From Chloroflexi bacterium GWB2_54_36 (lineage in GTDB: Bacteria; Chloroflexota; Anaerolineae; Anaerolineales; Anaerolineaceae), in NCBI GenBank assembly GCA_001796355.1, contig MGMG01000069.1, positions 1-45,936 on the forward strand: a stretch of 45,936 nucleotides of DNA, given 5' to 3'. Below are positions 8,210-16,815 of the stretch, piece by piece. The number at the start of each line of letters is the position of its first letter. The stretch's first letter is position 1. The notes under the pieces were generated by a model. It saw nothing but the letters and a program-made list of their open reading frames with translations, searched no databases and was not told where the DNA came from. A program made the translations under genes and the position numbers.

Positions 8210-9202
8210 ATGGATGCGCTGACACAGTGGGAAATTACGGTTAACCTTTTTCTGCAGGGACTTGGAACCTGGCTGCTGCCGGTAATGTCAGCAGTCACCT
8301 GGCTAGGCAGTGAAAATTTCTATATTCTGCTGCTAACCATGCTCTATTGGTGCGTTGACACGGGCCTTGGGCTGCGAATGGCCATCATCCTGATGCTTTC
8401 CAACAGCACCAACGCTGTCTTCAAGATTTTATTCCACAGCCCGCGTCCTTATTGGATTGATTTGCGGGTGCAGGCCTATTCCGCCGAACCCAGCTTTGGT
8501 TTGCCTTCAGGGCATTCTCAAAACGCCATGAGTGTTTGGGGCGTCATGGCTGCCGGTATCAAACGCAAGACGGGTTGGCTGGCAGCGCTCATCATTTTAC
8601 TGATGGGCCTGTCTCGCATGTACCTTGGCGTGCATTTTCTCCGGGATGTGCTTCTTGGCTGGGTGATAGGCGCGCTGCTGCTGATTCTAATGATCATGTT
8701 CGAGAAACCGCTGGTCAACTGGTTTAAATCGCAGAATTTTGCTTACCGCCTCGGGTTCTCCCTTACGACCGCGCTGGTGATGGTCGCGGCAGGGTTGGCG
8801 GTCCATGCCGGGCAATCAGACTGGATGCTGCCCGAGTCCTGGTATCAGACCGCATTACAGGCCGCCCCGGATAACCCGATCGATCCGTTTGCATTCGAAG
8901 GCATTTTCACCGCAAGCGGGACCTGGTTTGGCATGCTGGCAGGCGCAGCGCTGCTGGTTGGCGGCAATGGCGCCCATGACCCGCATGGACCGTTGGTGCA
9001 ACGCGTGTTGCGCTACCTGTTGGGAATTACCGGCCTACTGATACTTTACCTTGGTCTGGGAGCTATCTTCCCGCGCACCCCCGACCTGTCAGGCTATGCG
9101 CTGCGTTTTCTGCGTTACGCTCTAATCGGGTTGTGGGCGATCTGGTTGGCGCCGCTGGTGTTTATCAGGTTGGGTCTGGCAAAGCCGCGCAGCGCGGTAT
9201 AA
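8210..9202 (+). CDS. PAP2-family membrane phosphatase
   Basis: Integral membrane acid phosphatase of the PAP2 type, 330 residues with roughly eight hydrophobic helices. All three signature motifs are present: KILFHSPRP (KX6RP), PSGHSQN, and SRMYLGVHFLRD (SRX5HX3D with catalytic His). Family members dephosphorylate lipid phosphates such as undecaprenyl pyrophosphate or phosphatidate; which one cannot be told. At 330 residues it is longer than minimal PAP2 enzymes because of extra C-terminal membrane helices. GGAG upstream of the ATG at 8210 serves as ribosome binding site. It is divergent from the TgpA-like gene, with 87 bases between the starts. Confidence 0.92.
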   Translation: MDALTQWEITVNLFLQGLGTWLLPVMSAVTWLGSENFYILLLTMLYWCVDTGLGLRMAIILMLSNSTNAVFKILFHSPRPYWIDLRVQAYSAEPSFGLPSGHSQNAMSVWGVMAAGIKRKTGWLAALIILLMGLSRMYLGVHFLRDVLLGWVIGALLLILMIMFEKPLVNWFKSQNFAYRLGFSLTTALVMVAAGLAVHAGQSDWMLPESWYQTALQAAPDNPIDPFAFEGIFTASGTWFGMLAGAALLVGGNGAHDPHGPLVQRVLRYLLGITGLLILYLGLGAIFPRTPDLSGYALRFLRYALIGLWAIWLAPLVFIRLGLAKPRSAV

Positions 9203-9255
9203 TAAAATGTGAGAATGGTCTTCAAACATAGAAATCAGTGGATAGAGGAGGAATG

Positions 9256-9480
9256 ATGCGCCGGTTTGTTGCATTATTTGCGGGTTTGTTGACTGGGGCT
9301 CTGGTTGGCGGCGTTTTGGCGCTTATGTTTGCCCCTAATTCTGGCAAGGCCTTGCAGCAGCAGATTGCCGATACGGTTGACCGCCTGGCTGGCGAAGTGC
9401 GCCGGGCAGCTGAGGAACGCCGCATGGATCTGGAAAATGAGCTGGAAAAGTTACGACAGCCGCAGGTTAAATTGGAGTAG
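9256..9480 (+). CDS. YtxH-like small membrane protein
   Basis: A 74-residue protein with an N-terminal glycine-rich membrane helix (about residues 4-24), then the MFAPNSGKALQQQ segment typical of YtxH/DUF948-type proteins, and a charged amphipathic coiled-coil tail. Family function is unclear; YtxH is a general-stress envelope protein in Bacillus. The strong AGGAGG at 9246-9251 lies too close to the ATG at 9253 and fits the adjacent ATG at 9256 better, so I use 9256. A TATAAT at 9198-9203 overlaps the end of the PAP2 gene and may be its own promoter. The gene ends just before a strong terminator. Confidence 0.8.
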   Translation: MRRFVALFAGLLTGALVGGVLALMFAPNSGKALQQQIADTVDRLAGEVRRAAEERRMDLENELEKLRQPQVKLE

Positions 9481-9489
9481 TGGAAATGG

Positions 9490-9517
9490 AAAAAAGCGGA
9501 GATTTCTCCGCTTTTTT
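9490..9517. terminator. Bidirectional Rho-independent terminator
   Basis: A perfect 7-bp GC-rich stem (9496-9502 with 9505-9511) on a two-base loop is flanked by A6 on the left and T6 on the right. This can end transcripts from both sides: the YtxH-like gene on the plus strand and the metalloprotease on the minus strand. Confidence 0.92.
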
Positions 9518-9533
9518 GATTCATGCTTAAGTC

Positions 9534-11555
9534 TTACTGCGATTGAGTTACACTGAAAGCGTAAGTGGCCCTTTCACGTGTGAACCGGGTTGTTCCGCTG
9601 ACGATCACCGTTATATGATTGCTGCGAGGGTTGTCCAGATTTAATTCTGCTGTGCCGGAAGAATTAATTTCCACGTATTGCACGGACCGTTCCCGGCCAT
9701 TTTGCACAACCGTCACCCGGAAAGTCTGCGGCAGCCGGTTTTCGATACGCACAAAACCCTCAGCAGTCCAACCGCCGGCATCCTGCTCGAAATCGCTGGC
9801 ATAACCGATTTCCGGAATGGCGACATCGTCGAGCAGCAGCCCTTCGGCGGTGATGGCGGCATCGGTGACGTAATCGAAGCGCAGCGTTACCTGCTTTCCG
9901 GCATACCGCGAAAGGTCAACCGACTCGTTGCGGTAGCCGCCGGATGTTCCATTGAAGCCGCAGCCGTAACTGTTGCCTGATGGGTTGTCCAGAGTACAGG
10001 AGGGGGTTTGCAAAATTTCCCAGGTCTCACCATCGGTGGAGGCGGACAGATAGACGTAGTCATAATCGACTTCAAGGCTGTACCAAACCGAGTATTCGAA
10101 AGTCAGCGGAGCTTTTACACCGCGAAAATCAAAGGTTTGCATCAGGCTCATATCGGATTCATCGCTGCTATTCGACCAGAAGGCAAAGTCGCCGGAATGG
10201 GCGCCCATTGAAAGCACGCCCACCTCGCTGGCACCCTGGAAGGTCAATTTGACCTGACCCGGACAGTCGACGGCAATGTAGTCTGCGCCGTACTGGCTGA
10301 CCGTGCGCGTTTCCCAGGTCCCATCGCAGATTGAGATGGTTTCCGTCTCGGGGAATTTGGGCAGACCGGTGTAACGGTGATAGGCGTAGCGCTCGGCTTC
10401 GAATTCCGGGTCGTTGAGGTAGTTGGCAACTGTCCAATCCGCAAACAGGTCGTCGGCGCTGCCAGCCTGCGGGTCGATCAACTCCTGCGAGCGTAAGTCC
10501 TGGATGACGGCATCCACGCTGTCCATACTGTTCTTGCTATTGGCAACCAACGCTTGCGTTGCCTGCTCCCCATAGCGATCCAGGAAATAGGAGACGAAGA
10601 GGAACGAGGAACCGTAATTCGCGGAGCGCGCATCGGGGTCGAGCGGCCAATCGGTCAACTGCATGTCTGGGTTCAACGAAAACAGGTAATCGAATCCCCC
10701 GGGATCATACCCGTTGAGGAAAGCTGCCAGCTCAGAGAAACCTTCATTCAGCCACGAATCTTCATTGCGATCGTTATTCCAGTGGATCATGTGTTGGAAT
10801 TCGTGCGCCAGAACCCCAAAGGTGTACTCCTCGTCTAAGCCGACAGAATCCGCATTCACCATGAACATTTCGTGAGCATTGGAGTAAGGGTGTGCCAGCG
10901 GGTTGACCGAGTCAATGCTGGAGTAATAAGCGGCTGTACCCTCGCCAAGGTTGTGGGCATACAAAATGAACAAGCGCGGGTCGCCGTCGATACCGGGTGA
11001 CCATTCACTGCCAAAGAATGCCCGATTGACCGGGTAAATTTCATCGTTGAAGGTGGTTGCCAGGCGGTTCAGGTCTGATTCCTGGTAGGTGATGCCTTCT
11101 TCGATCCAAAAATAGGCGCTGTCCACCACCTGCCGCAGCACGGCATCGACCTGGAAAGTCTCATTGGTCTCCGTATTGGAGACCCAAAAGCGTTGCTTGT
11201 CTCCGACTTGATAAGGACCGGTCGGCGTGACCGTCTCGGGGATATCCGCTATGCCAAGCAGCCGTTCTGCCAGATCAAGCGGGTTGTTCACCGGTACCTG
11301 TGCCGTCTGCAAATTCCTCAACGTCTCAAAAGCACCCTCGCTGGCGGGCTCAGGTACTTCATTCGGATTTAATGGATTCGGAACCGGCTCATCAGGGTTA
11401 GATTGTTCCTGGTAGGGGATGGGGGCATTCAATCCGCCCTGCGAGTCGATAACGCGCCAGGCAAGCACTCCAGTGAGCACCAGCACGGTTGTCAGGCAAA
11501 TGCAAAAAATGACAGTTACCGCGATAACGATGATCCAGATATTTTTAGCTTCCAT
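9534..11555 (-). CDS. Secreted metalloprotease, immune-inhibitor-A-like
   Basis: Zinc metallopeptidase of 673 residues. The N-terminus has a hydrophobic signal or anchor helix (about residues 6-33) followed by a Pro/Asn-rich linker, so the body is outside the cell. The catalytic motif HEFQH (251-255) is followed 15-20 residues later by NEGFSE, giving the third zinc ligand or supporting Glu, as in gluzincin-like and M6-like enzymes. The C-terminal part resembles the beta-sandwich of immune inhibitor A (VTLRFDYVTDA, LLLDDVAIPE) with paired Cys near residue 530. The start at 11555 is chosen for an AGGAG five bases upstream; an upstream in-frame ATG at 11585 is less well placed. A TATAAT on the minus strand (11617-11612) is the likely -10. 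Likely role: degrading extracellular protein. Confidence 0.85.
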   Translation of the reverse strand: MEAKNIWIIVIAVTVIFCICLTTVLVLTGVLAWRVIDSQGGLNAPIPYQEQSNPDEPVPNPLNPNEVPEPASEGAFETLRNLQTAQVPVNNPLDLAERLLGIADIPETVTPTGPYQVGDKQRFWVSNTETNETFQVDAVLRQVVDSAYFWIEEGITYQESDLNRLATTFNDEIYPVNRAFFGSEWSPGIDGDPRLFILYAHNLGEGTAAYYSSIDSVNPLAHPYSNAHEMFMVNADSVGLDEEYTFGVLAHEFQHMIHWNNDRNEDSWLNEGFSELAAFLNGYDPGGFDYLFSLNPDMQLTDWPLDPDARSANYGSSFLFVSYFLDRYGEQATQALVANSKNSMDSVDAVIQDLRSQELIDPQAGSADDLFADWTVANYLNDPEFEAERYAYHRYTGLPKFPETETISICDGTWETRTVSQYGADYIAVDCPGQVKLTFQGASEVGVLSMGAHSGDFAFWSNSSDESDMSLMQTFDFRGVKAPLTFEYSVWYSLEVDYDYVYLSASTDGETWEILQTPSCTLDNPSGNSYGCGFNGTSGGYRNESVDLSRYAGKQVTLRFDYVTDAAITAEGLLLDDVAIPEIGYASDFEQDAGGWTAEGFVRIENRLPQTFRVTVVQNGRERSVQYVEINSSGTAELNLDNPRSNHITVIVSGTTRFTRERATYAFSVTQSQ

Positions 11556-11666
11556 CCATGCTCCTGACGCCGTGCCGTAGCGCAATGGGTAGATACGGTT
11601 TATTTCGGCCCATTATACCTTTATTGCGATTAGCCTATTCGATTGAAAATTTTTTCCATGAATTAA

Positions 11667-11675
11667 TGCTAAAAT
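11667..11675 (+). promoter_or_regulatory. Extended -10 promoter of the glycan block
   Basis: TGC followed by TAAAAT (11670-11675) with the ATG at 11684 eight bases on. The predicted start of transcription coincides with the start codon, and no Shine-Dalgarno sequence is present. The upstream region is very AT-rich. Confidence 0.45.
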
Positions 11676-11683
11676 TTTCACTT

Positions 11684-12949
11684 ATGGACACCAATACTAC
11701 AGTCCTGGACAAGAACCCCCCATCATTCCTTAACCGGCTGATACAGGCGGCCATTAACATCTGGGAAGCCCCTTATGGGGCAATGATCTTTGCCGCATTT
11801 ATTTACCTGGGGATTTCTCTTTATTCAGGCAGGATTTTTACTATCTCGCGTTTTCCTTATTTCAACTATCTTGCAGATGCTTTTCTCAATGGTCAACTTT
11901 GGTTTCGCCAAATCCCGCCAGAGACGCATGATTTGGTGTATTTTGCCGGCCATTATTCTCTCTACCAATCGCCTTTCCCTGCTTTTGTCATCCTGCCATT
12001 TATTCGTATCTTTGGTATCGGGTTAAATGATGTGGTCTATACAGCTCTATTTGCTATCCTTAATGTTGGCCTGGTTGCGCAACTTCTCAGGGTAACCACG
12101 AAAAACCAATTTCTACGCCTTCCAAAAATTCAGCGAAGTGTTTTAGTCTTTTTCTTTACACTTGGAACCGTCCACTTTACCCTGGCACCCAATGGCAGGG
12201 TTTGGAATACAGCATTGATCCTCGGCTTTACCTGCGTAATTCTTGCCTATTTAGCGGCTTTCTCCTTGTCCGGTCCTAAGGCCTGGTTTTTTACAGGATT
12301 GGCCCTAACAGGTGCCATGCTTACCCGCAATCACCTTGTCTTCACCGGCATTTTTCCAGCAGTTTATCTATTCACCAGGGAAAACTCATGGAGTTGGGGC
12401 CGCACATTCCGCAACCTGGCGCTGGCAGCGCTGCCCTTGATGATTGGCCTTGGATTCTTACTGTACTATAACCACGCTCGTTTTGGTAATCCGCTGGATA
12501 ACGGAATTGCTTACCATCTCATGGCAGATTTCTTCCGCAAGAATTTTGAACAGTACGGCGCTTTTAATCTTCATTACGTGCCGATAAACCTGTACTACCA
12601 GTACATTTTTTATCCTTTCCCGATCAGCAATGAAACCTTTATGGGCGGTAGCCTTTTTCTGATGAGCCCTTTGTTTTTTGGCGCGTTTGGTGCTTTCTGG
12701 AAACCGCGACAAAAATGGCCGGTCTGGATACTGACCCTTTCCATCCTTATCGCAATGATTCCAATCCCGCTGCTCATGGGTACCGGATGGGCTCAATTTG
12801 GACCCAGATATACCCTGGACTTTACCGTTCCGTTGTTACTTTTAACGGCTCTTGGAATTGAAAGATGGAAGCCCGCTGTCATCTTTATTTTGGCGTTAAT
12901 TTCCAGCGCGCATTTTATTATTGGACTTCCTTATTGGACTTTGATTTAA
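11684..12949 (+). CDS. Multi-spanning membrane protein, possible GT-C-type glycosyltransferase
   Basis: A 421-residue protein with about ten hydrophobic helices and a short polar N-terminus. After the first helix comes a loop with FPYFNYLADAFLNGQLWF and an ETHDLVYFAGHYSLYQSP segment; acidic and aromatic residues in the first outer loop are typical of polyprenyl-phosphate-dependent GT-C enzymes. I see no decisive motif, so the assignment is tentative. The methyltransferase and GT2 genes follow on the same strand. Base composition is visibly more AT-rich than in genes to either side (one 60-base line counted gave 47% GC), which hints that this block was acquired. The open frame extends to 11558, but the ATG at 11684 sits right after a promoter. 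Confidence 0.65.
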   Translation: MDTNTTVLDKNPPSFLNRLIQAAINIWEAPYGAMIFAAFIYLGISLYSGRIFTISRFPYFNYLADAFLNGQLWFRQIPPETHDLVYFAGHYSLYQSPFPAFVILPFIRIFGIGLNDVVYTALFAILNVGLVAQLLRVTTKNQFLRLPKIQRSVLVFFFTLGTVHFTLAPNGRVWNTALILGFTCVILAYLAAFSLSGPKAWFFTGLALTGAMLTRNHLVFTGIFPAVYLFTRENSWSWGRTFRNLALAALPLMIGLGFLLYYNHARFGNPLDNGIAYHLMADFFRKNFEQYGAFNLHYVPINLYYQYIFYPFPISNETFMGGSLFLMSPLFFGAFGAFWKPRQKWPVWILTLSILIAMIPIPLLMGTGWAQFGPRYTLDFTVPLLLLTALGIERWKPAVIFILALISSAHFIIGLPYWTLI

Positions 12950-13103
12950 TAGTGATTACAACATGGCCGATTGGCTTTATTCGAACTAAGTTTTTTACGA
13001 AGACGAACATCCGCTTGACCAATTGGTCGATTACCGTCGCCAACGGTTGGGTGTCGATCTTTTGGACGAACAACCCACTGTTTGTAAAAATAGGACTCTC
13101 AGG

Positions 13104-13817
13104 ATGGATATACCTTTAGCCCAACGTTACATGGAAAAAGATGATCCCTGGTCGAGTCATACGATCATAAATAACTGGCTGGCAGGTTTACCTTCTGGGA
13201 CCCGTGTGTTAGATGTCGGCACATCACATGGTATTGTTGGACGAAGGTTTAATCAATCTGGTTACTATCTTAAAGGGATCGAGGTTATTCCAGAGTTCGC
13301 AGAACTGGCACGTCCATTCTATAATGAGCATTTGTGTGTCGCCTTCGATGATGTACCAGATGAATTTATAGCCTTTCAGGATGTAATTGTTTTGGGGGAT
13401 GTGCTTGAACATAACCCCGACCCGACGCGCATCCTAAATCGCTTGACCCGACTCCAAAAACCTGAAACGCAATTAATCATCTCTGCACCCAATGTGGCGA
13501 ATCTTTGGGTGCGGATTAATCTGTTATTCGGGAAATTCAATTATTCCGAAAATGGAATTCTCGACCGGTCTCATCTTCGTTTCTTTACAAAACACACTTT
13601 CATCCAACTTTTATTTAATTCGGGATTGAAAATTGTGGAGTTGAAGTTCTCGCCCATTCCGCTTAATCGAGTAAGTCCATTCTTTTCGAAAAACCGGGTC
13701 GGAAGATTTATTCACATGCTTTTAGCCCGGCTGACCCGGCTGCTGCCCAACCTGCTGGCATATCAATTTGTAGCCCGGACGAAACTCGAACAGAAGGTTT
13801 TCACACATGACAATTGA
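13104..13817 (+). CDS. Class I SAM-dependent methyltransferase
   Basis: A UbiG-like methyltransferase of 237 residues. SAM motif I is VLDVGTSHG (about residues 35-43), the acidic residue after the second strand is in GIEVIPE, and motif IV reads VLGDVLEHNPDP, the form seen in methyltransferases of glycan and small-molecule clusters. The acceptor is unknown; context suggests a sugar or lipid-linked intermediate. AGGA eight bases before the ATG at 13104 supports this start. The frame is open back to a TAA at 12987, and 27 well-formed codons precede the ATG, so a TTG start at 13023 is possible. The end overlaps the next glycosyltransferase by 11 bases. Confidence 0.82.
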   Translation: MDIPLAQRYMEKDDPWSSHTIINNWLAGLPSGTRVLDVGTSHGIVGRRFNQSGYYLKGIEVIPEFAELARPFYNEHLCVAFDDVPDEFIAFQDVIVLGDVLEHNPDPTRILNRLTRLQKPETQLIISAPNVANLWVRINLLFGKFNYSENGILDRSHLRFFTKHTFIQLLFNSGLKIVELKFSPIPLNRVSPFFSKNRVGRFIHMLLARLTRLLPNLLAYQFVARTKLEQKVFTHDN

Positions 13818-14565
13818 TGAACCTAAAATCTTCATTGTGCTGCCGGCATATAATGCTGAAAAAACGCTGCTTCGCACGCTCGCGGAAATCCCGGTTGAGT
13901 ATCGGCAGAATATCATTCTGGTCGATGATCACTCCACGGATCGGACGGTTGAAACTGCAACCGCAGCTGGTCTCAAAGTGTTTCGGCATGAAGTTAACCG
14001 CGGCTATGGCGCCAATCAAAAAACCTGCTACACTCAGGCGCTTGCGATGGACGCCAATATCGTGGTTATGGTACATCCTGATCACCAATATGATGCTTCT
14101 TTAATTTCACAGATGGTACAACCCATAATTGCCGGAAAAGCCGATGCGGTTTTTGGGTCACGCATGCTGGGGGGAAAATCACTTGAGGGGGGCATGCCAT
14201 GGTGGAAATATGATGCCAACATCTTGCTGACGGCGCTTGCGAATATTATTTTTAGAAGGTATCTGACTGAAATCCATTCTGGCTTTAGAGCCTATTCACG
14301 AAAATACCTTGAAACGGTTCAATTCACTCAAAATAGCAATGATTTCGTTTTCGACACTCAAATCATTGCCCAGGGTATGGCCTGTAATTTATATTTTGAA
14401 GAAATACCCATCGTCACCCGTTATTTTCCTGAAGCATCCTCGATTAATCTTTCTCGCAGCTTTAAATATGGCTTTGGTATTTTATGGACTTTGATTCGGT
14501 ATTTTCTTCACAGGAAAAATATCTGGCAGAATAAACGATTCCTGAGGGCCAGTCATCAGGTGTAA
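13807..14565 (+). CDS. GT2-family glycosyltransferase (dolichol-phosphate-mannose-synthase-like)
   Basis: A 252-residue GT-A enzyme without membrane helices apart from a weak C-terminal hydrophobic stretch. The nucleotide-sugar site is seen as VLPAYNAEKTL near the start and ILVDDHSTD (about residues 36-44); the metal motif is VMVHPDHQYD (about 79-88); SGFRAYSR follows near 159. This order is that of polyprenyl-phosphate sugar synthases and of the WcaA-like group, so it probably loads a sugar onto a lipid carrier used by the multi-spanning protein upstream; that link is inference. It overlaps the methyltransferase by 11 bases and has AGAAGG nine bases before its ATG. Composition is AT-richer than the window average. 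Confidence 0.88.
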   Translation: MTIDEPKIFIVLPAYNAEKTLLRTLAEIPVEYRQNIILVDDHSTDRTVETATAAGLKVFRHEVNRGYGANQKTCYTQALAMDANIVVMVHPDHQYDASLISQMVQPIIAGKADAVFGSRMLGGKSLEGGMPWWKYDANILLTALANIIFRRYLTEIHSGFRAYSRKYLETVQFTQNSNDFVFDTQIIAQGMACNLYFEEIPIVTRYFPEASSINLSRSFKYGFGILWTLIRYFLHRKNIWQNKRFLRASHQV

Positions 14566-14745
14566 GAACGCTTTATCAGTAAGCCATCCGAAATCAACAG
14601 CGGTTGTCTGTTTGGCGTCGCTATTTAACGGAATTCATGCATCATTCTCAATGGGTTACCGCGTCACTATCAACTTTCCTCAGTGCGATAAATGAAAAAC
14701 AATTCCATAAAACGATCATGATTTCGGCCTCGGGATAAACTAATC

Positions 14746-14869
14746 CGCCGGCTGAGCCTGTCGACACTTCGACAAGCTCAGTGACCGCCAGTGCTCCGCT
14801 GGCTGCTCGTCATACGCTGTTAGCTGCCCGTCGATGCTCGCCGCTGGCTGAGCTTGCCGAAGCCCAGCC
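14746..14869. repeat. Cluster of degenerate REP-like palindromes
   Basis: The gene-poor stretch 14566-14954 holds three hairpins: 14753-14763 with 14770-14780 (10 of 11 pairs), 14787-14791 with 14799-14803, and 14846-14855 with 14860-14869. The first and third share the start GGCTGAGC followed by a similar Tg-Cga stretch, so they look like copies of one element. Positions 14566-14745 show nothing I can name. Such repeats often mark breakpoints between gene blocks. Confidence 0.55.
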
Positions 14870-14882
14870 GTGACACGTGGCA

Positions 14883-14901
14883 CCGTGGCACTTGGCACGT
14901 G
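14883..14901 (+). repeat. Left copy of a 19-base repeat flanking the GGDEF gene
   Basis: Matches the reverse complement of 16679-16697 at 17 of 19 positions. It contains GTGGCAC followed by a near copy TTGGCAC, so the unit is itself built of a short direct repeat. Confidence 0.5.
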
Positions 14902-14954
14902 CCCCTGTTCCGGTATCAAAGTTGCAACAGAAATGGGGTATCAAGGGGATCCTC

Positions 14955-16667
14955 GTGTATCAACCTTCGCCCATAACTCGTACCGGACCATTAAGCCAGG
15001 AAGCTCTGGCGCAAAAGGTGGACGCTTATCTGCGTACCGCCGAACTGTTTTCAGGCTCAGACCCGCAGCACGCGCTTTCGTTGGCGCGCCAGGCATTGAC
15101 CATGCTGGGCGAAAACGCAGTCAAGGGCAAGCTCGCAGACCTGAATCCTGCTGAATATTCGGGAAGCGTAGAAGGTCGGCGAACGCTTGGGCGCGCCTTA
15201 CTGCTGGAAGGTCGCGCGAGTATCCAGTTGGAAGCCTACGATCAGGCTATTCCGGCGTTTCTCAAGGCGTTGGAATGCTTTGTCCCCGGCGACGATGACG
15301 CGCTGATCGCCACCGCGCTCAACGGGCTGGGCGGAGGCTACCTGGTTATGGGCGCCTACCCAGAGGCATTGCAGCACCTGCTGCACGCGTTGACGATCTA
15401 TAACAACCTGGGCGATCAGACAGGTGAAGCAGCCACTCGCTCGAACGTTGGCCGCTTGTATCTGCTTCTGGACGATGCTCCCAAAGCGCTCACCCACCTG
15501 GAGCAGGCGCTCGACCTGGCGCGGGTGACTACCAATCGCCGCCTTGAGGCGGAAATCCACGACAACCTGTGCAATGCACTGCGCATGACCGGTCAGGACA
15601 AACCCGCCGGCGCGCATGGACTGCGTAGCGTTGAAATGTACCAGGAGATCGAGTATCACGCCGGTGAGGCTGAAGCGCTCAGTTCGGTCGGGGACCTGTA
15701 CCTGGAGATGGGCGACTATACCCAGGCGCTCAATTTCCTGCAGCTTACCGCTGAAGTCTCGCAAAAGATTGGCAGGCGGCAGGAAGTGGCACGCGCCCTG
15801 CGGCGCATTGGCACGCTGCATGCCCGTGAAGGTCGCATGGAAATGGCGCTCACATACCTGCAGCGCGGCTTTGAGGCCGCGGAGGAGAGCGGCGCCAAGC
15901 GTGAAGTTGTCCGGTGCCATGCCGAGTTGAGCGAAGTTTATAAACAAATGGGGGATTCGCAAGCCGCTCTGGAGCACTTTGAACAGTTTTATCGCAATGA
16001 ACGACTGCTTTTTGACGAAGAATCGGATCGCCGCCTGAAGACCATCGAAATCGTTCACCAGGTGGAGAACGCCCGCAAGGACGCTGAAATTTACCAGTTG
16101 CGCAACGTCGAATTGCAACGCGAGGTGGATGAACGCAAGCAGGCTCAAACCGCACTGGAACGTCTTGCGACCATCGACACGCTGACCGGACTGGCCAATC
16201 GCCGCTATTTCCTTGAGCTGGCCGAGCGCGCCGTTTACCAGGCGCGGCGCTACAACCGTCCGCTGTCGGTGGTGATGATCGACGTTGACAATTTCAAACA
16301 CATCAATGATACCTTCGGCCATGCCGCCGGTGACCAGGTGCTCACCAACATCGCGCGCCGCATGCAGGGTGTACTGCGCCGTTCCGATATTCTTGGCCGC
16401 TACGGCGGAGACGAGTTTGTCGTACTGCTCCCAGAGACCGGGCAGGAGGGGGCGCGGCGCATGACGGAACGCCTGCGGGCAGCGGTGGCGCAAACGGTTG
16501 AAAAAATGGGTGAAATGGATATGCCGGTCAGCTTGAGCGTGGGGGTTTCGAGCAGCTTTGGCATGACGAACATCTCGTTGGAGGTGCTATTGCAGCGCGC
16601 GGATAAAGCGTTGTATACCTCCAAGCAAGGCGGCCGCAATCGGGTGACGGCGTTCGAAGTGGAATAA
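14955..16667 (+). CDS. TPR-repeat diguanylate cyclase (GGDEF)
   Basis: A soluble protein of about 570 residues. Residues 20-370 form tandem tetratricopeptide-type repeats (for example VGDLYLEMGDYTQALNFLQ), followed by a coiled-coil linker and a C-terminal GGDEF domain. GGDEF itself is intact at about 484-488 with an RxxD product-inhibition site (475-478) five residues before it, so the enzyme should make cyclic-di-GMP from two GTP and be feedback-controlled. No membrane helix or receiver domain; the TPR part presumably senses a protein partner. The GTG at 14955 has AAGGGG six bases upstream; earlier in-frame starts back to 14877 lie in repeat DNA. A 431-residue antisense frame is a shadow. 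Confidence 0.9.
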   Translation: MYQPSPITRTGPLSQEALAQKVDAYLRTAELFSGSDPQHALSLARQALTMLGENAVKGKLADLNPAEYSGSVEGRRTLGRALLLEGRASIQLEAYDQAIPAFLKALECFVPGDDDALIATALNGLGGGYLVMGAYPEALQHLLHALTIYNNLGDQTGEAATRSNVGRLYLLLDDAPKALTHLEQALDLARVTTNRRLEAEIHDNLCNALRMTGQDKPAGAHGLRSVEMYQEIEYHAGEAEALSSVGDLYLEMGDYTQALNFLQLTAEVSQKIGRRQEVARALRRIGTLHAREGRMEMALTYLQRGFEAAEESGAKREVVRCHAELSEVYKQMGDSQAALEHFEQFYRNERLLFDEESDRRLKTIEIVHQVENARKDAEIYQLRNVELQREVDERKQAQTALERLATIDTLTGLANRRYFLELAERAVYQARRYNRPLSVVMIDVDNFKHINDTFGHAAGDQVLTNIARRMQGVLRRSDILGRYGGDEFVVLLPETGQEGARRMTERLRAAVAQTVEKMGEMDMPVSLSVGVSSSFGMTNISLEVLLQRADKALYTSKQGGRNRVTAFEVE

Positions 16668-16678
16668 AAGCGGTGTGT

Positions 16679-16697
16679 CATGTGCCAGGTGCCACGG
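16679..16697 (-). repeat. Right, inverted copy of the 19-base repeat
   Basis: Read on the minus strand it differs from 14883-14901 at two positions. It lies 12 bases after the stop codon of the GGDEF gene. Confidence 0.5.
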
Positions 16698-16707
16698 GGA
16701 TTTGCGC

Positions 16708-16738
16708 CTCCCATATTTTCGCAGAAAATGGGGGAGGT
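16708..16738. repeat. Imperfect hairpin after the GGDEF gene
   Basis: Arms of 14 bases (CCTCCC... and ...GGGGAGG) pair with two mismatches around a three-base loop. It lacks a T-tract, so it may be a dispersed palindromic repeat or a weak terminator for the GGDEF transcript. Confidence 0.45.
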
Positions 16739-16815
16739 TGGAGGGGGTATGAACTCCTTAACCCGTAAGGCGCATTCTTCACTATAATGAAAGTATTACA
16801 AAAGGAGCGTCCATT

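Noticed and set aside
15198-16493. 431-residue open frame on the minus strand
   Set aside because: It lies wholly inside the TPR-GGDEF gene, whose domain motifs are clear; high GC codon use leaves the opposite strand open.
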